Shown here: positions 54,257-62,546 of the stretch, in pieces | Layout of the letters: each line of letters starts with the position of its first letter | How positions within the stretch are numbered: position 1 is the first letter of the stretch | Assembly (NCBI GenBank): GCA_028704555.1 | Contig: JAQWFD010000013.1 | Location: 1 to 64,000 of the forward strand | Length of the DNA stretch: 64,000 nt | Reading direction: 5' to 3' | Origin: Desulfobacterales bacterium | Lineage (GTDB): Bacteria > Desulfobacterota > Desulfobacteria > Desulfobacterales > JAQWFD01 | Translations under genes and position numbers: made by a program | Notes under the pieces: model-generated | Databases searched by the model: none | What the model saw: the letters and a program-made list of their open reading frames with translations, nothing else | What the model was told of the DNA's origin: nothing

Positions 54257-55082
54257 GGGCGGTAAAATTCCTTATGACATGGGTGATGATGGTTCCTACC
54301 TTGACAGCGGCTTGCTCTGCTACCGCGATAATGTCTTCAACCGTTGCAGGAGACGGAGTATCCGGGTTGTTGACGTTGGTGATGGTCGACAGACCCAATA
54401 CCTTCATGCCGGCGTGGACTGCGGCAATCACCTCCTGTACCGTGGACAGGCCAACGGCATTGGCGCCGATGGTTTTCAGAAACCGGACTTCTGCGGGTGT
54501 TTCAAGAGACGGTCCTTTCAGGCCGGCATAGACGCCCTGTTGCAGCGTAATTCCGGCGTGCCTGCCGGCTTTTTGGGCCAGTTTGCGCAGTTCCGGGTCG
54601 TAGGCGCGGCTCATGTCGGGAAAGCGGATGCCCCAGCTGCCCTCATTCGGGCCGACGAGGGGATTTTCACCGGTCAGATTGATATGGTCGGTGATGAGCA
54701 TGATATCGCCAGGCCGGAAGCCGGGGGTCAATCCACCGGCCGCATTGGTGACAATCAGTGTATTTATTCCCAGTTCCTGCATGACACGGATGGGAAAGGT
54801 TACCTCAAGAGGCGAATACCCTTCATATAAATGAAAACGCCCCTGCATGACGACAACCGGCTGTTTTTCTACGCGACCGAACAGGAGTTTTCCGGCATGG
54901 CTTTCGACCGTCGAGACCGGAAAATTCGGGATGTCCGAATAATCAAACGTTTCGGATCGTTCCATCGAGCCGATGCTGCCGGCAAGGCCGGTTCCTGTTA
55001 ACACGCCGACTTCGGGCGAAATTGAGATGCGTTTTGTTAAAAAATCTGTGGTTTCCATGACTTTATTTTTGAAGTTGTTCAT
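54240..55082 (-). CDS. purine nucleoside phosphorylase family protein (likely methylthioinosine/inosine)
   Basis: The 280-residue PNP family I enzyme shows ESHAGKLLFGRV, the phosphate-site GRFHLYEGYS, TNAAGGLTPGFRPGDI, GPSLETPAEVRFL, and GLSTVQEVIAA, where the usual Met is Leu. It cleaves purine nucleosides with phosphate. The tight overlap with mtaD suggests that its substrate is methylthioinosine or inosine made by the deaminase. It starts at ATG 55082 or 55058 and is transcribed first. Confidence 0.92.
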   Translation of the reverse strand: MNNFKNKVMETTDFLTKRISISPEVGVLTGTGLAGSIGSMERSETFDYSDIPNFPVSTVESHAGKLLFGRVEKQPVVVMQGRFHLYEGYSPLEVTFPIRVMQELGINTLIVTNAAGGLTPGFRPGDIMLITDHINLTGENPLVGPNEGSWGIRFPDMSRAYDPELRKLAQKAGRHAGITLQQGVYAGLKGPSLETPAEVRFLKTIGANAVGLSTVQEVIAAVHAGMKVLGLSTITNVNNPDTPSPATVEDIIAVAEQAAVKVGTIITHVIRNFTAHDHNS

Positions 55083-55192
55083 GGTGTCAGCCCTGTTCCG
55101 TTATGTTAATTAAGATAAGCGGATATGTGCCGTTTATAAGGGTTCATTAACGCCATTGATGATGACAATTTACAATACCTTAGCGTGGCGAT

Positions 55193-55393
55193 TCAGTCAA
55201 GGTTTCGCCCGCCAGCTCCGGGTGTTTTAATATCATCGCTCACCCCTTTTATTCCCGCCTGCCTCAGGCCTCTGGCGTCGATCCATTCATCATCAGCCTT
55301 TTTGGGGGCCTGGTAATCGATGATCAACCCACTGTGATCTGATTGAAAATCTAACTCATTGACTTTTTTCAAGGTATTGTATAATGTAGTCAA
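55193..55393 (-). CDS. doubtful small hypothetical protein
   Basis: A 66-residue frame starts with TTG 55393 and reads MTTLYNTLKKVNELDFQSDH, ending in a polar tail. It has a plausible helical start but no good ribosome-binding site and no family known to me. It may be the leftover 5' end of a larger gene. It lies upstream of the phosphorylase gene on the same strand. Confidence 0.3.
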   Translation of the reverse strand: MTTLYNTLKKVNELDFQSDHSGLIIDYQAPKKADDEWIDARGLRQAGIKGVSDDIKTPGAGGRNLD

Positions 55394-55533
55394 ATTGCGC
55401 CTGATGGAAACCGTCTGCTACTGGCTATATAGGTAGGGTTTTAACCATGAGTGTAAGTGGTGACCTTGTCGGGGGCCTGATAATGGGGATCAAATTCGAA
55501 ATTGAATTTATACAGTCGTGGTAAGTGAATCAT

Positions 55534-55887
55534 ATGAAACTATCAGAGATCAGGGATATATTAAAAGCTGAAGTCCTTGCCGGGGAAGTATTTCTGGATC
55601 GAAAAATTGTTTCAGGGGCTGGTGCGGATCTGATGGATGATATTCTCTCTGCTGTGGCAAAGGACTCGGTGTTACTGACGGGTTTGACGACCGAGCAGGT
55701 GGTGAGAACGGCTAAATTCGCCGGCGTCGGCGCTGTTATTTTTGTACGGGGAAAACGGCCGGAAAACGGTCTGGTGGCGTTGTCAATGTCTTATAATCTG
55801 CCGCTGCTGGTAACGGATTATCCGTTATTTGTATCCAGTGGCCGGCTTTATATGAATGGCCTCAGAGGCCTGGACGGGTCGTGGTGA
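55534..55887 (+). CDS. DRTGG-domain protein
   Basis: The product of about 117 residues matches the small DRTGG-domain proteins: MKLSEIRDILKAEVLAGEVF, then GADLMDDILSAVAKDSVLLT and VGAVIFVRGKRPENGLVALS. The domain is found in phosphotransacetylases, CBS proteins and near iron hydrogenases, and its function is unsettled. ATG 55534 is chosen over GTG 55525. A 25-codon frame (55447-55524, MSVSGDLVGGLIMGIKFEIE and a short tail) lies directly in front and could be a leader peptide or chance. The rseC-like gene follows by 79 bp. Confidence 0.8.
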   Translation: MKLSEIRDILKAEVLAGEVFLDRKIVSGAGADLMDDILSAVAKDSVLLTGLTTEQVVRTAKFAGVGAVIFVRGKRPENGLVALSMSYNLPLLVTDYPLFVSSGRLYMNGLRGLDGSW

Positions 55888-55966
55888 TACGCCGGAACCG
55901 GTTCATTCAATACCGGGCAGCGATGTTAATGAAATGAAATAAGTTTATTGATGCGAGGATGGTAAG

Positions 55967-56407
55967 TTGGCAACAGAAAAAGGTGTAGTGGGTAAGCTTG
56001 GGATAGACACAGCCTGGGTCAAGACAGTAAAATCCAGTTCCTGTAAATCATGCGCTTCACGGGATTCGTGTGCCGAAGGCGGGGGCGGGAAACAGATGGA
56101 GGTTGAGGCCATCAATACGATTGGGGCACAGATCGGAGATGAAGTGCTCATCAACGTGGCAACCTCATCTTTTGTAAAAGCCACCTTCCTGCTGTATGTG
56201 TTCCCGATTTTGTGCATGATTGCCGGTGCGGTGATCGGGCAGAATTATGGCTCTTCACTTATCGGGCTGGAAGGATCTGATGCCTCGGTATTATTCGGGT
56301 TCGCGTTTTTTTTCGTTTCGGTTGTGATCGTGAAAATTTATGGGAATAAACTCGGCAAAAATAACGAATACCGGCCCCGGATTGTTAAAATCGTCCGGCA
56401 TGGGTAA
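55967..56407 (+). CDS. RseC/SoxR-reducing-system family membrane protein
   Basis: The 146-residue protein has the cysteine motif SSSCKSCASRDSCAEGGGG and two membrane spans (ATFLLYVFPILCMIAGAVIG and ASVLFGFAFFFVSVVIVKIY), as in RseC, which in E. coli modulates sigma-E and SoxR reduction and is often near rnf genes. It starts at TTG 55967 with GAGGATGGTAAG directly upstream; no ATG fits. It likely acts in redox handling at the inner membrane. Confidence 0.88.
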   Translation: MATEKGVVGKLGIDTAWVKTVKSSSCKSCASRDSCAEGGGGKQMEVEAINTIGAQIGDEVLINVATSSFVKATFLLYVFPILCMIAGAVIGQNYGSSLIGLEGSDASVLFGFAFFFVSVVIVKIYGNKLGKNNEYRPRIVKIVRHG

Positions 56408-56443
56408 AGGCAAAAGATGCAAAAAAAACGGGTAACCGTTATA

Positions 56444-56480
56444 TGAGGTCCGCCATCCACTCACGCGCCACCGGACCTCA
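56444..56480. terminator. hairpin between convergent rseC and kamA-like genes
   Basis: TGAGGTCCG (56444-56452) pairs with CGGACCTCA (56472-56480), and outside it GGCAAAAG and CTTTTGCC add a second stem. It lies between two convergent genes. Confidence 0.6.
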
Positions 56481-56526
56481 TTGCTTTTGCCCGCTGCCAC
56501 TTTCCTGAGCCGGTTTTTCTGTCTTT

Positions 56527-57621
56527 TTATTCCAATGGATATTCAAATCTTTTACCCTGATAGTTTTCAACGATCAGCATGCCATTGTGTTCTCCTTTGA
56601 TATATTCGGGCAGCAACGGTATCTTTCCGCCACCGCCCGGCAGATCAATCACGTAATGGGGGATGCCCATTCCGGATATATGCCCCCTGAGAGATTTAAT
56701 AATGTTAAGGCCTTCTTTAATTGAAGTACGAAAGTGGCCGGTCCCGCTGACCACATCCGGATGATGGAGATAATAGGGCCTGACGCGTATTCGTAACAGT
56801 TGCCTCATTAATTGTTTCATCACCGCGGGCTGATCGTTAACCCCTTTCAGCAGTACGGTCTGGCAACCCAGGGCTATTCCCGAATTGGCGAGAAGGCTGC
56901 ACGCCCGGGATGCTTCGGCTGTGATTTCAGCCGGATGATTAAAATGCGTGTTGATATACAATGGATGGTATTTGCTGAGCATGCGGCAAAGCGCAGGGGT
57001 AATCCGATGGGGCAGGGTGCATGGAATCCGTGTGTGGATCCGAAGAAAGTCAACATGCTCAATGGCGCTGAGCTGCTGCAGTATCCGTTCCAGCTGATCA
57101 TCCTCCAGCAGCAGCGGGTCTCCGCCGGATATCAGAACATCCCGGACAGATTTTGTTTTCTGGATATATGTGATCCCCTCACGAATGGTTTCATCCGTAA
57201 CGACATGGGAAGCCCCCACTTTACGTTTGCGCATGCAGTGACGGCAATATACCGCACATCGATTGGATACCAGAAACAGAACCCGGTCCGGATATCGATG
57301 TGTCAGGTTGGGGACGGGAGACTGGCCTTCTTCACAAAGCGGGTCTGCCATGCCTGACGGGTCTGAAATTTCCCTGATGTCCGGCACGGCCTGTTTCCAG
57401 ATTCCGTCTCCCGGTGTGTGGATCAGAGATAAGTAATACGGGTTGATTCGCATCGGATAGTGAGCCGTTACCTGTTTGATTTCATCTGAATCTATCGGAA
57501 GTACTTTTGCAAGTTGTTCAGCAGAAACAATGCTGTCCATGAGGATGTCATGCCAGTCTGTCTCAGCCGGTTGATTTTGAGCGTCACAATTGTCATAATT
57601 CGGGTTCGAGCAGGGTATCAA
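56527..57621 (-). CDS. lysine 2,3-aminomutase-family radical SAM enzyme
   Basis: The 364-residue KamA-type enzyme has the cluster motif CAVYCRHCMRKRKVG, ISGGDPLLLEDD, the PLP-binding lysine in DLPGGGGKIPLLPEY, and Asp in HPDVVSGTGHFRT. The two aspartates that bind lysine in Clostridium KamA (in the PDV and IDLPGG segments) are kept. That argues for lysine-type substrate and against EpmB or glutamate aminomutase. No ablB acetyltransferase is adjacent, so a beta-lysine osmolyte route is not proven. Start TTG 57621 with AAAGGAG about 11 bases upstream; the first ATG is 27 codons inside. Confidence 0.88.
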   Translation of the reverse strand: MIPCSNPNYDNCDAQNQPAETDWHDILMDSIVSAEQLAKVLPIDSDEIKQVTAHYPMRINPYYLSLIHTPGDGIWKQAVPDIREISDPSGMADPLCEEGQSPVPNLTHRYPDRVLFLVSNRCAVYCRHCMRKRKVGASHVVTDETIREGITYIQKTKSVRDVLISGGDPLLLEDDQLERILQQLSAIEHVDFLRIHTRIPCTLPHRITPALCRMLSKYHPLYINTHFNHPAEITAEASRACSLLANSGIALGCQTVLLKGVNDQPAVMKQLMRQLLRIRVRPYYLHHPDVVSGTGHFRTSIKEGLNIIKSLRGHISGMGIPHYVIDLPGGGGKIPLLPEYIKGEHNGMLIVENYQGKRFEYPLE

Positions 57622-57978
57622 TTTTTGTACGACTCCTTTGGTGTATCGATTTTGCCTTGTCTTGTCGGGCGGGTTATATGTTTATATGTCCGTATTTAAT
57701 ATGTATGCATCGGGACAATGGGTGAACCATGATGCATGCAACCCCCGTTTTCGGCTATTTTATAACATGATAACCGCCGTGTCCCAATAGCCTTTTTTAT
57801 AACGCAGGTTGATGGATCTATTAAAAAGTCCGAACCGTGTCGGCCTTGCGGATATTTATACACGGTTGCTTTGGGAAAAAGAAGGTATTATGAATTTTTT
57901 TACTCAAAAACAGGTATTCCCGGATGGACACGAGACGGGATTGCCAGATAGAGATGATCTCTTCGGGTTGTTGACAGG
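57622..57978. other. divergent intergenic region between kamA-like gene and tag
   Basis: About 357 bp. AT-rich stretches around 57670-57710 may hold the kamA-like promoter (TATAAAC-like sequences on the minus strand). No gene was seen. Confidence 0.4.
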
Positions 57979-58566
57979 ATGAAAAAAAGATGCTGCTGGG
58001 TGGGAACCGATCCGCTTTATATCCGGTATCATGATGAGCAGTGGGGCGTACCGGTTCATGATGACCGGATACTGTTCGAGTTTTTGCTGCTCGAAGGCTG
58101 TCAGGCCGGATTGAGCTGGATCACGATTCTTCGTAAACGGGAAAATTATCGTGCGGCGTTTGACCGGTTTGATCCGGTGAAAATTGCCGCTTATGATTCG
58201 GATAAAATCCTGGCACTGCTTTCGAACCCCGGAATTGTTCGAAACCGGCTTAAAATCGAAGCGGCAGTTGCAAATGCCGCCGCTTTTTTAAATATTCAAC
58301 GTGCTTTTGGCAGTTTTGACCGGTTTATCTGGGAATTTGTCGGCGGAAAACCCGGAAAAAATGTCTGGACCCGTCATGAGCAGATTCCGTCAGAAACCGA
58401 TGCATCCCGGAACATGAGCCGGGAACTCAAACGCCGGGGATTTAAATTTGTCGGTCCGACCATCTGTTACGCCTTTATGCAGGCTGTGGGAATGGTGAAC
58501 GACCATACGACCGACTGTTTCCGGTACCATGAAATTGGTAAAAAAGTGCTGAGTGCTGAGGACTGA
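57979..58566 (+). CDS. tag: DNA-3-methyladenine glycosylase I
   Basis: Tag removes 3-methyladenine from alkylated DNA. The zinc ligands are in RCCWVG and YHDEQWG at the N-terminus and in VNDHTTDCFRYHE at the C-terminus. LEGCQAGLSWITILRKRENY holds the active-site helix and GFKFVGPTICYAFMQAVGMV the helix-hairpin-helix. 195 residues, standard. ACAGG precedes the ATG. Confidence 0.96.
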   Translation: MKKRCCWVGTDPLYIRYHDEQWGVPVHDDRILFEFLLLEGCQAGLSWITILRKRENYRAAFDRFDPVKIAAYDSDKILALLSNPGIVRNRLKIEAAVANAAAFLNIQRAFGSFDRFIWEFVGGKPGKNVWTRHEQIPSETDASRNMSRELKRRGFKFVGPTICYAFMQAVGMVNDHTTDCFRYHEIGKKVLSAED

Positions 58567-58894
58567 GGTCAGAGACCAGAAGACACGCACCCTACAAGCA
58601 AAGTGCTCCTCCAAGATGTTGTTCAATCTGTTGAACAATGCATTCCGATCAGCTATGATAAAAATTACATCCCGTCTTCATTTCTGTAAGAATTTTTCTA
58701 CAATCTGTTGCCGTCACTAAACGAAGCACCTTCAGCAATAGCGCTCCTCAGTCCGCCCGCAGGGCGCTAATTTGTCGGGGCATACGTTTTTTCGTTTACC
58801 ACACCGTTTTTTAATGATCCACAGATTTTCCAAATGAACGTCGAATCAGCTATTTTTTGTTCTGAACAAACCGGACAATATCGGGTGAAATGAC
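58567..58894. other. intergenic region with dispersed repeat
   Basis: About 328 bp between tag and the ZIP transporter. It contains repeat copy 2 (58719-58768) and a fragment near 58601 (AAGTGCTCCTCCAAG) that resembles its start. No gene was seen. Confidence 0.45.
58719..58768. repeat. dispersed intergenic repeat, copy 2
   Basis: AAACGAAGCACC through GTCCGCCCGCAGGGCGCT matches the copy at 32068-32119, with scattered changes and small gaps. Both copies lie at gene ends. Confidence 0.5.
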
Positions 58895-59707
58895 ATGATA
58901 GAATTGTTTTATCAAATTCCTCCGGTGGGGCAGGCCTTGGTCGGGACACTGTTTACATGGCTGTTAACCGCATTGGGCGCTGCGTGTGTGTTTTTGTTCA
59001 AAACGTTGAATAAGAAGCTGCTTGACGGGATGCTCGGGTTTGCCGCCGGGGTTATGATTGCTGCCAGCTATTGGTCCCTGCTGGCGCCGGCCATCGAAAT
59101 GGCTCAGGGGGGGATTCTGCCGGCATGGCTTCCGGCAACGGTCGGGTTTCTTGCCGGAGGAGGGTTTTTGTGGCTCGCGGATAAACTGTTGCCTCATCTG
59201 CATATCGGTTTTCCCATGGAAGAGGCCGAAGGCATAAAAACCGGGTGGAGACGCAGTGTGCTGCTGGTTATGGCCATCACCCTTCATAACATTCCAGAAG
59301 GGTTGGCGGTTGGCGTGGCCTTTGGCGCTGCCGCGGCGGGATTGCCATCCGCCACGATAACCGGAGCGGTCGCACTTGCAGTGGGTATAGGAATTCAGAA
59401 TTTTCCCGAAGGCCTGGCAGTTTCCATGCCACTGCGACGCGAAGGCTTATCCGTTTTTAAAAGTTTCTGGTACGGTCAACTTTCAGGCGTGGTGGAGCCG
59501 GTTGCAGGTGTTATTGGTGCTGCTCTGGTAATGGTGTTCCGGCCGCTGTTGCCGTATGCACTGTCGTTTGCCGCAGGGGCGATGATTTTTGTGGTGGTGG
59601 AAGAATTGATCCCGGAGGCGCAGCGCGGGGGGAATACCGATATGGCAACCCTTTGCACGATGCTGGGATTTGCCGTCATGATGGTGCTGGATGTGGCGTT
59701 CGGATAA
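58895..59707 (+). CDS. ZIP family metal transporter
   Basis: The 270-residue inner-membrane protein has eight predicted spans and the two metal-site helices [14 protein letters not shown] and [12 protein letters not shown], the ZIP family signature. It probably imports zinc, with iron or manganese possible. GGGTGAAATGAC precedes the ATG. It lies 42 bp before the acyl-CoA synthetase gene; joint transcription is possible. Confidence 0.93.
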   Translation: MIELFYQIPPVGQALVGTLFTWLLTALGAACVFLFKTLNKKLLDGMLGFAAGVMIAASYWSLLAPAIEMAQGGILPAWLPATVGFLAGGGFLWLADKLLPHLHIGFPMEEAEGIKTGWRRSVLLVMAITLHNIPEGLAVGVAFGAAAAGLPSATITGAVALAVGIGIQNFPEGLAVSMPLRREGLSVFKSFWYGQLSGVVEPVAGVIGAALVMVFRPLLPYALSFAAGAMIFVVVEELIPEAQRGGNTDMATLCTMLGFAVMMVLDVAFG

Positions 59708-59749
59708 CCATTGCCGGATGCCTTTGGCTGTCTGAGAAAGAATACGCTC

Positions 59750-62434
59750 ATGAGTATTTATAATCTGGATAAACTGTTTAATCCCCGAACCGTCGCCGTT
59801 ATCGGCGCTGATGAAAATCGTGAGAAAATCGGCTGGCGCCTGTTCAATAATCTGAAGACATCTCAGTACCAGCGGGAACTGTTTCCGGTAAATCCTGATT
59901 TTCATGTGCTGTGCGACAGCACGTGTTATCAAACGGTTTCGGATATCCCGAAACATATTGATCTGGCAGTGATCGCCAGTCCCGTATCCGAAGTCCTGAC
60001 GGCTGTCAACGATTGCGTGAGCGCCGGGGTGGACAGTGCAGTTATTTTTTCCGCCGGCGGGATGGAAACCGAATTAAAGGAAAAACGCCTGCAACTTGCA
60101 ATTACAGAAACAGCTGAAAAAGGCAGGCTCCGGGTGATCGGCCCGAACAGCATCGGTATCATATCCAATGAGTCCCTTCTCAATGTCGGGCTGTCTCAGC
60201 GGATGCCGCTGCCTGGCCGGTTGGCGTTTGTCTCTCAAAGCGGGGCCGTGTGTCAGACCATTATCGATGTTTCATTTAAAGAGGGAATCGGATTCAGCTA
60301 TGTTGTCAGCACCGGTTCCATGCTGGATGTGGATTTTGGGGATTTAATCAATTTCCTGGGTAATGATTCCCATGTTGTCAGCATCGTGCTGTTTATTGAA
60401 CGTCTGACGCAGGTCCGTAAATTTATGAGCGCGGCCCGGGCCGTATCGAGGGTCAAGCCTGTCGTGGTTCTCAAGGCTGGCAAAACAGCAGCGGGGGCGC
60501 AATCCGTATATCCTCATACCGGTGTGTTCGCGGGTGAAGATCCGGTGTACAATGCCGCATTTAAACGGGCAGGTATCGTAAGAGTCGATACCATCGAGGC
60601 GTTGTTTGATTGCGCGGAACTGATCGCAAAACAGCCGCTTCCCGAGGGGCCCGGCCTTGCCATTATTACCAATGGCGCTGGCCCCGGCATTATGGCGGCA
60701 GATGCCCTTGCAGACTACGGGCTGAAGGCGGTCTCGCTGGCGCCGGAGACCATGCAGAAGCTCAATGCGGCGCTTCCACGGATCTGGAACAGGGAAAATC
60801 CCATCGATATATTAAAAGACGCGTCTGCTCAACGATGGCGTGATGTGATTGATATCTGTCTGTCCGCTCGTGAAATTCATGCGCTGATCATGATCTTTGT
60901 ACCCCATCCTTTTTTTGATTCTGTAAAAATCGCCGAAACCATCCTTGCGTTGCTCGCCGGGAGGCCTCATCGGCCCACGTTTGCAGTGTGGATGGGGGGA
61001 GAGTCCGTTGACGGTGCCCGTCGGCTGTTTAATCAGGCAGCAATACCCACCTATGAAACGCCTGAGCGGGCGGTCGCTGCTTTCAGGTATATGCGTTCAT
61101 ATTCGCGGAATCTTGAGATGCTGCAGGAAATTCCGCCCAGACTTGATAAATCTTTGAAATTCGATTCCCCGGAGGTTGATAAACTGATCAAGCAGTCTGT
61201 CGACAAGTCCGGCGGGTGGCTGACTGATGCGGAGTCCAGAAAAATTCTTGAGGCTTACGGAATTCCAGTGAATCCTGCGCTCGTTGCCTATACGTCTGAA
61301 CAGGCGGTCAATATCGCAGGAAGGATTGGGTATCCGGTTGCCATAAAAATTAATTCCAGGGATATTGTTCATAAAACCGATGCCCGTGCCGTCGCCTTGA
61401 ATCTGGACAGTGACCGGTCGGTTCAAGACGCTTTTCGGCAGATTACGGGTCATGTGACACGCTGCTATCCGCATGCGGATTGTCAAGGGATTACGGTTGA
61501 GCCGATGGTGAAGCGTCCGGAGATTGAACTGATTATGGGCGCTCGAAAAGATGCGGCCTTCGGACCGGTAATCGTATTCGGAGCCGGGGGGATCATGACG
61601 GATATTATCAGAGATGTCGGTTTTGCACTTCCCCCGCTGAACCGTCTGCTGGCCCGGAGGTTGATGGAAAGCACGCGGATTTATCAGATGCTCGGGGGAT
61701 ATCGGAACCGGCCGGGAGCCAATCTTGAGTTTTTGGAAGAAATTTTGATCCGGTTGTCCCAGCTGGTGACCGATTTTCCGCAAATCGATCTGGTGGAAAT
61801 TAATCCGCTTATTTTGGCCGATGACTGCGCGTGTGCGGTCGATGCGAGGGTAATTGTCAAAGCGACATCCGTTAAATCCTCTCATCATCTGGTCATCAGC
61901 CCTTATCCTGATGAATTTGAAAAACATATAGTCAGCAAAGGCGGTCTTGATGTCTTTATTCGTCCGATAAAACCGGAGGATGCTTCGCTGCTCATCGAAT
62001 TGATGCAACATATGTCGGTTCGCAGTATTTATTATCGATTTTGCAAACCGGTAACATTGCTGCCGGCAAAGATGCTCGCGTTGTTTACCCAGATCGATTA
62101 TGACCGGGACATGGCGCTGGTTGCGCTCGACTCGCATGATGGAAACGATAAAATGTTTGGCGTAGGGCGTCTGGTCCGTTATCCGGACGGGAAAAAGGCA
62201 GAATTTGCGATAATGGTCGGGGATGAATGGCATGGAAAAGGAATCGGATCGGCATTGATGCGGCATTTGATGAATATTGCCAGGGCGAGGGGGATTGAGA
62301 CCCTCTGGGGGCTTGTTCTGGCGGAAAATACGCAGATGCTGGCGTTGGGAAAGAAACTGGGGTTTACTGTCACGCCCTTTCCGGATGCCGGGCAGCATGA
62401 ACTGGAAATTGATTTGAGGGTCGCCGGCGCTTGA
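59750..62434 (+). CDS. ADP-forming acyl-CoA synthetase/GNAT acetyltransferase fusion
   Basis: The 894-residue protein has a CoA-binding domain (NPRTVAVIGADENREKIGWR), a ligase-CoA domain (GRLAFVSQSGAVCQTIIDVS, and the His-containing YPHTGVFAGEDPVYNAAF), an ATP-grasp domain (ESRKILEAYGIPVNPALVAY, YPVAIKINSRDIVHKTDARA) and a C-terminal GNAT acetyltransferase (IMVGDEWHGKGIGSALMRHL). Two readings fit: an acetyl-CoA synthetase that makes ATP, or a Pat-type protein lysine acetyltransferase that controls AMP-forming acetyl-CoA synthetase. The kept His favours catalysis. ATG 59750 is chosen over 59711 because homology begins there. Confidence 0.9.
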   Translation: MSIYNLDKLFNPRTVAVIGADENREKIGWRLFNNLKTSQYQRELFPVNPDFHVLCDSTCYQTVSDIPKHIDLAVIASPVSEVLTAVNDCVSAGVDSAVIFSAGGMETELKEKRLQLAITETAEKGRLRVIGPNSIGIISNESLLNVGLSQRMPLPGRLAFVSQSGAVCQTIIDVSFKEGIGFSYVVSTGSMLDVDFGDLINFLGNDSHVVSIVLFIERLTQVRKFMSAARAVSRVKPVVVLKAGKTAAGAQSVYPHTGVFAGEDPVYNAAFKRAGIVRVDTIEALFDCAELIAKQPLPEGPGLAIITNGAGPGIMAADALADYGLKAVSLAPETMQKLNAALPRIWNRENPIDILKDASAQRWRDVIDICLSAREIHALIMIFVPHPFFDSVKIAETILALLAGRPHRPTFAVWMGGESVDGARRLFNQAAIPTYETPERAVAAFRYMRSYSRNLEMLQEIPPRLDKSLKFDSPEVDKLIKQSVDKSGGWLTDAESRKILEAYGIPVNPALVAYTSEQAVNIAGRIGYPVAIKINSRDIVHKTDARAVALNLDSDRSVQDAFRQITGHVTRCYPHADCQGITVEPMVKRPEIELIMGARKDAAFGPVIVFGAGGIMTDIIRDVGFALPPLNRLLARRLMESTRIYQMLGGYRNRPGANLEFLEEILIRLSQLVTDFPQIDLVEINPLILADDCACAVDARVIVKATSVKSSHHLVISPYPDEFEKHIVSKGGLDVFIRPIKPEDASLLIELMQHMSVRSIYYRFCKPVTLLPAKMLALFTQIDYDRDMALVALDSHDGNDKMFGVGRLVRYPDGKKAEFAIMVGDEWHGKGIGSALMRHLMNIARARGIETLWGLVLAENTQMLALGKKLGFTVTPFPDAGQHELEIDLRVAGA

Positions 62435-62546
62435 GGAACGCTTTGCTTGAGTCATCAGACCCCTGATCTCTGATCTCTATCCGCTGTCCTTTTCATTTAA
62501 TCGTACTGGACCCGTCCAGAATGACTTTATGGAAATTGAAAGACAC

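Noticed and set aside
61097..62455. A 452-codon open frame antisense to the acyl-CoA synthetase gene
   Set aside because: The plus-strand frame has clear domain motifs throughout; the antisense product is low in recognisable structure.
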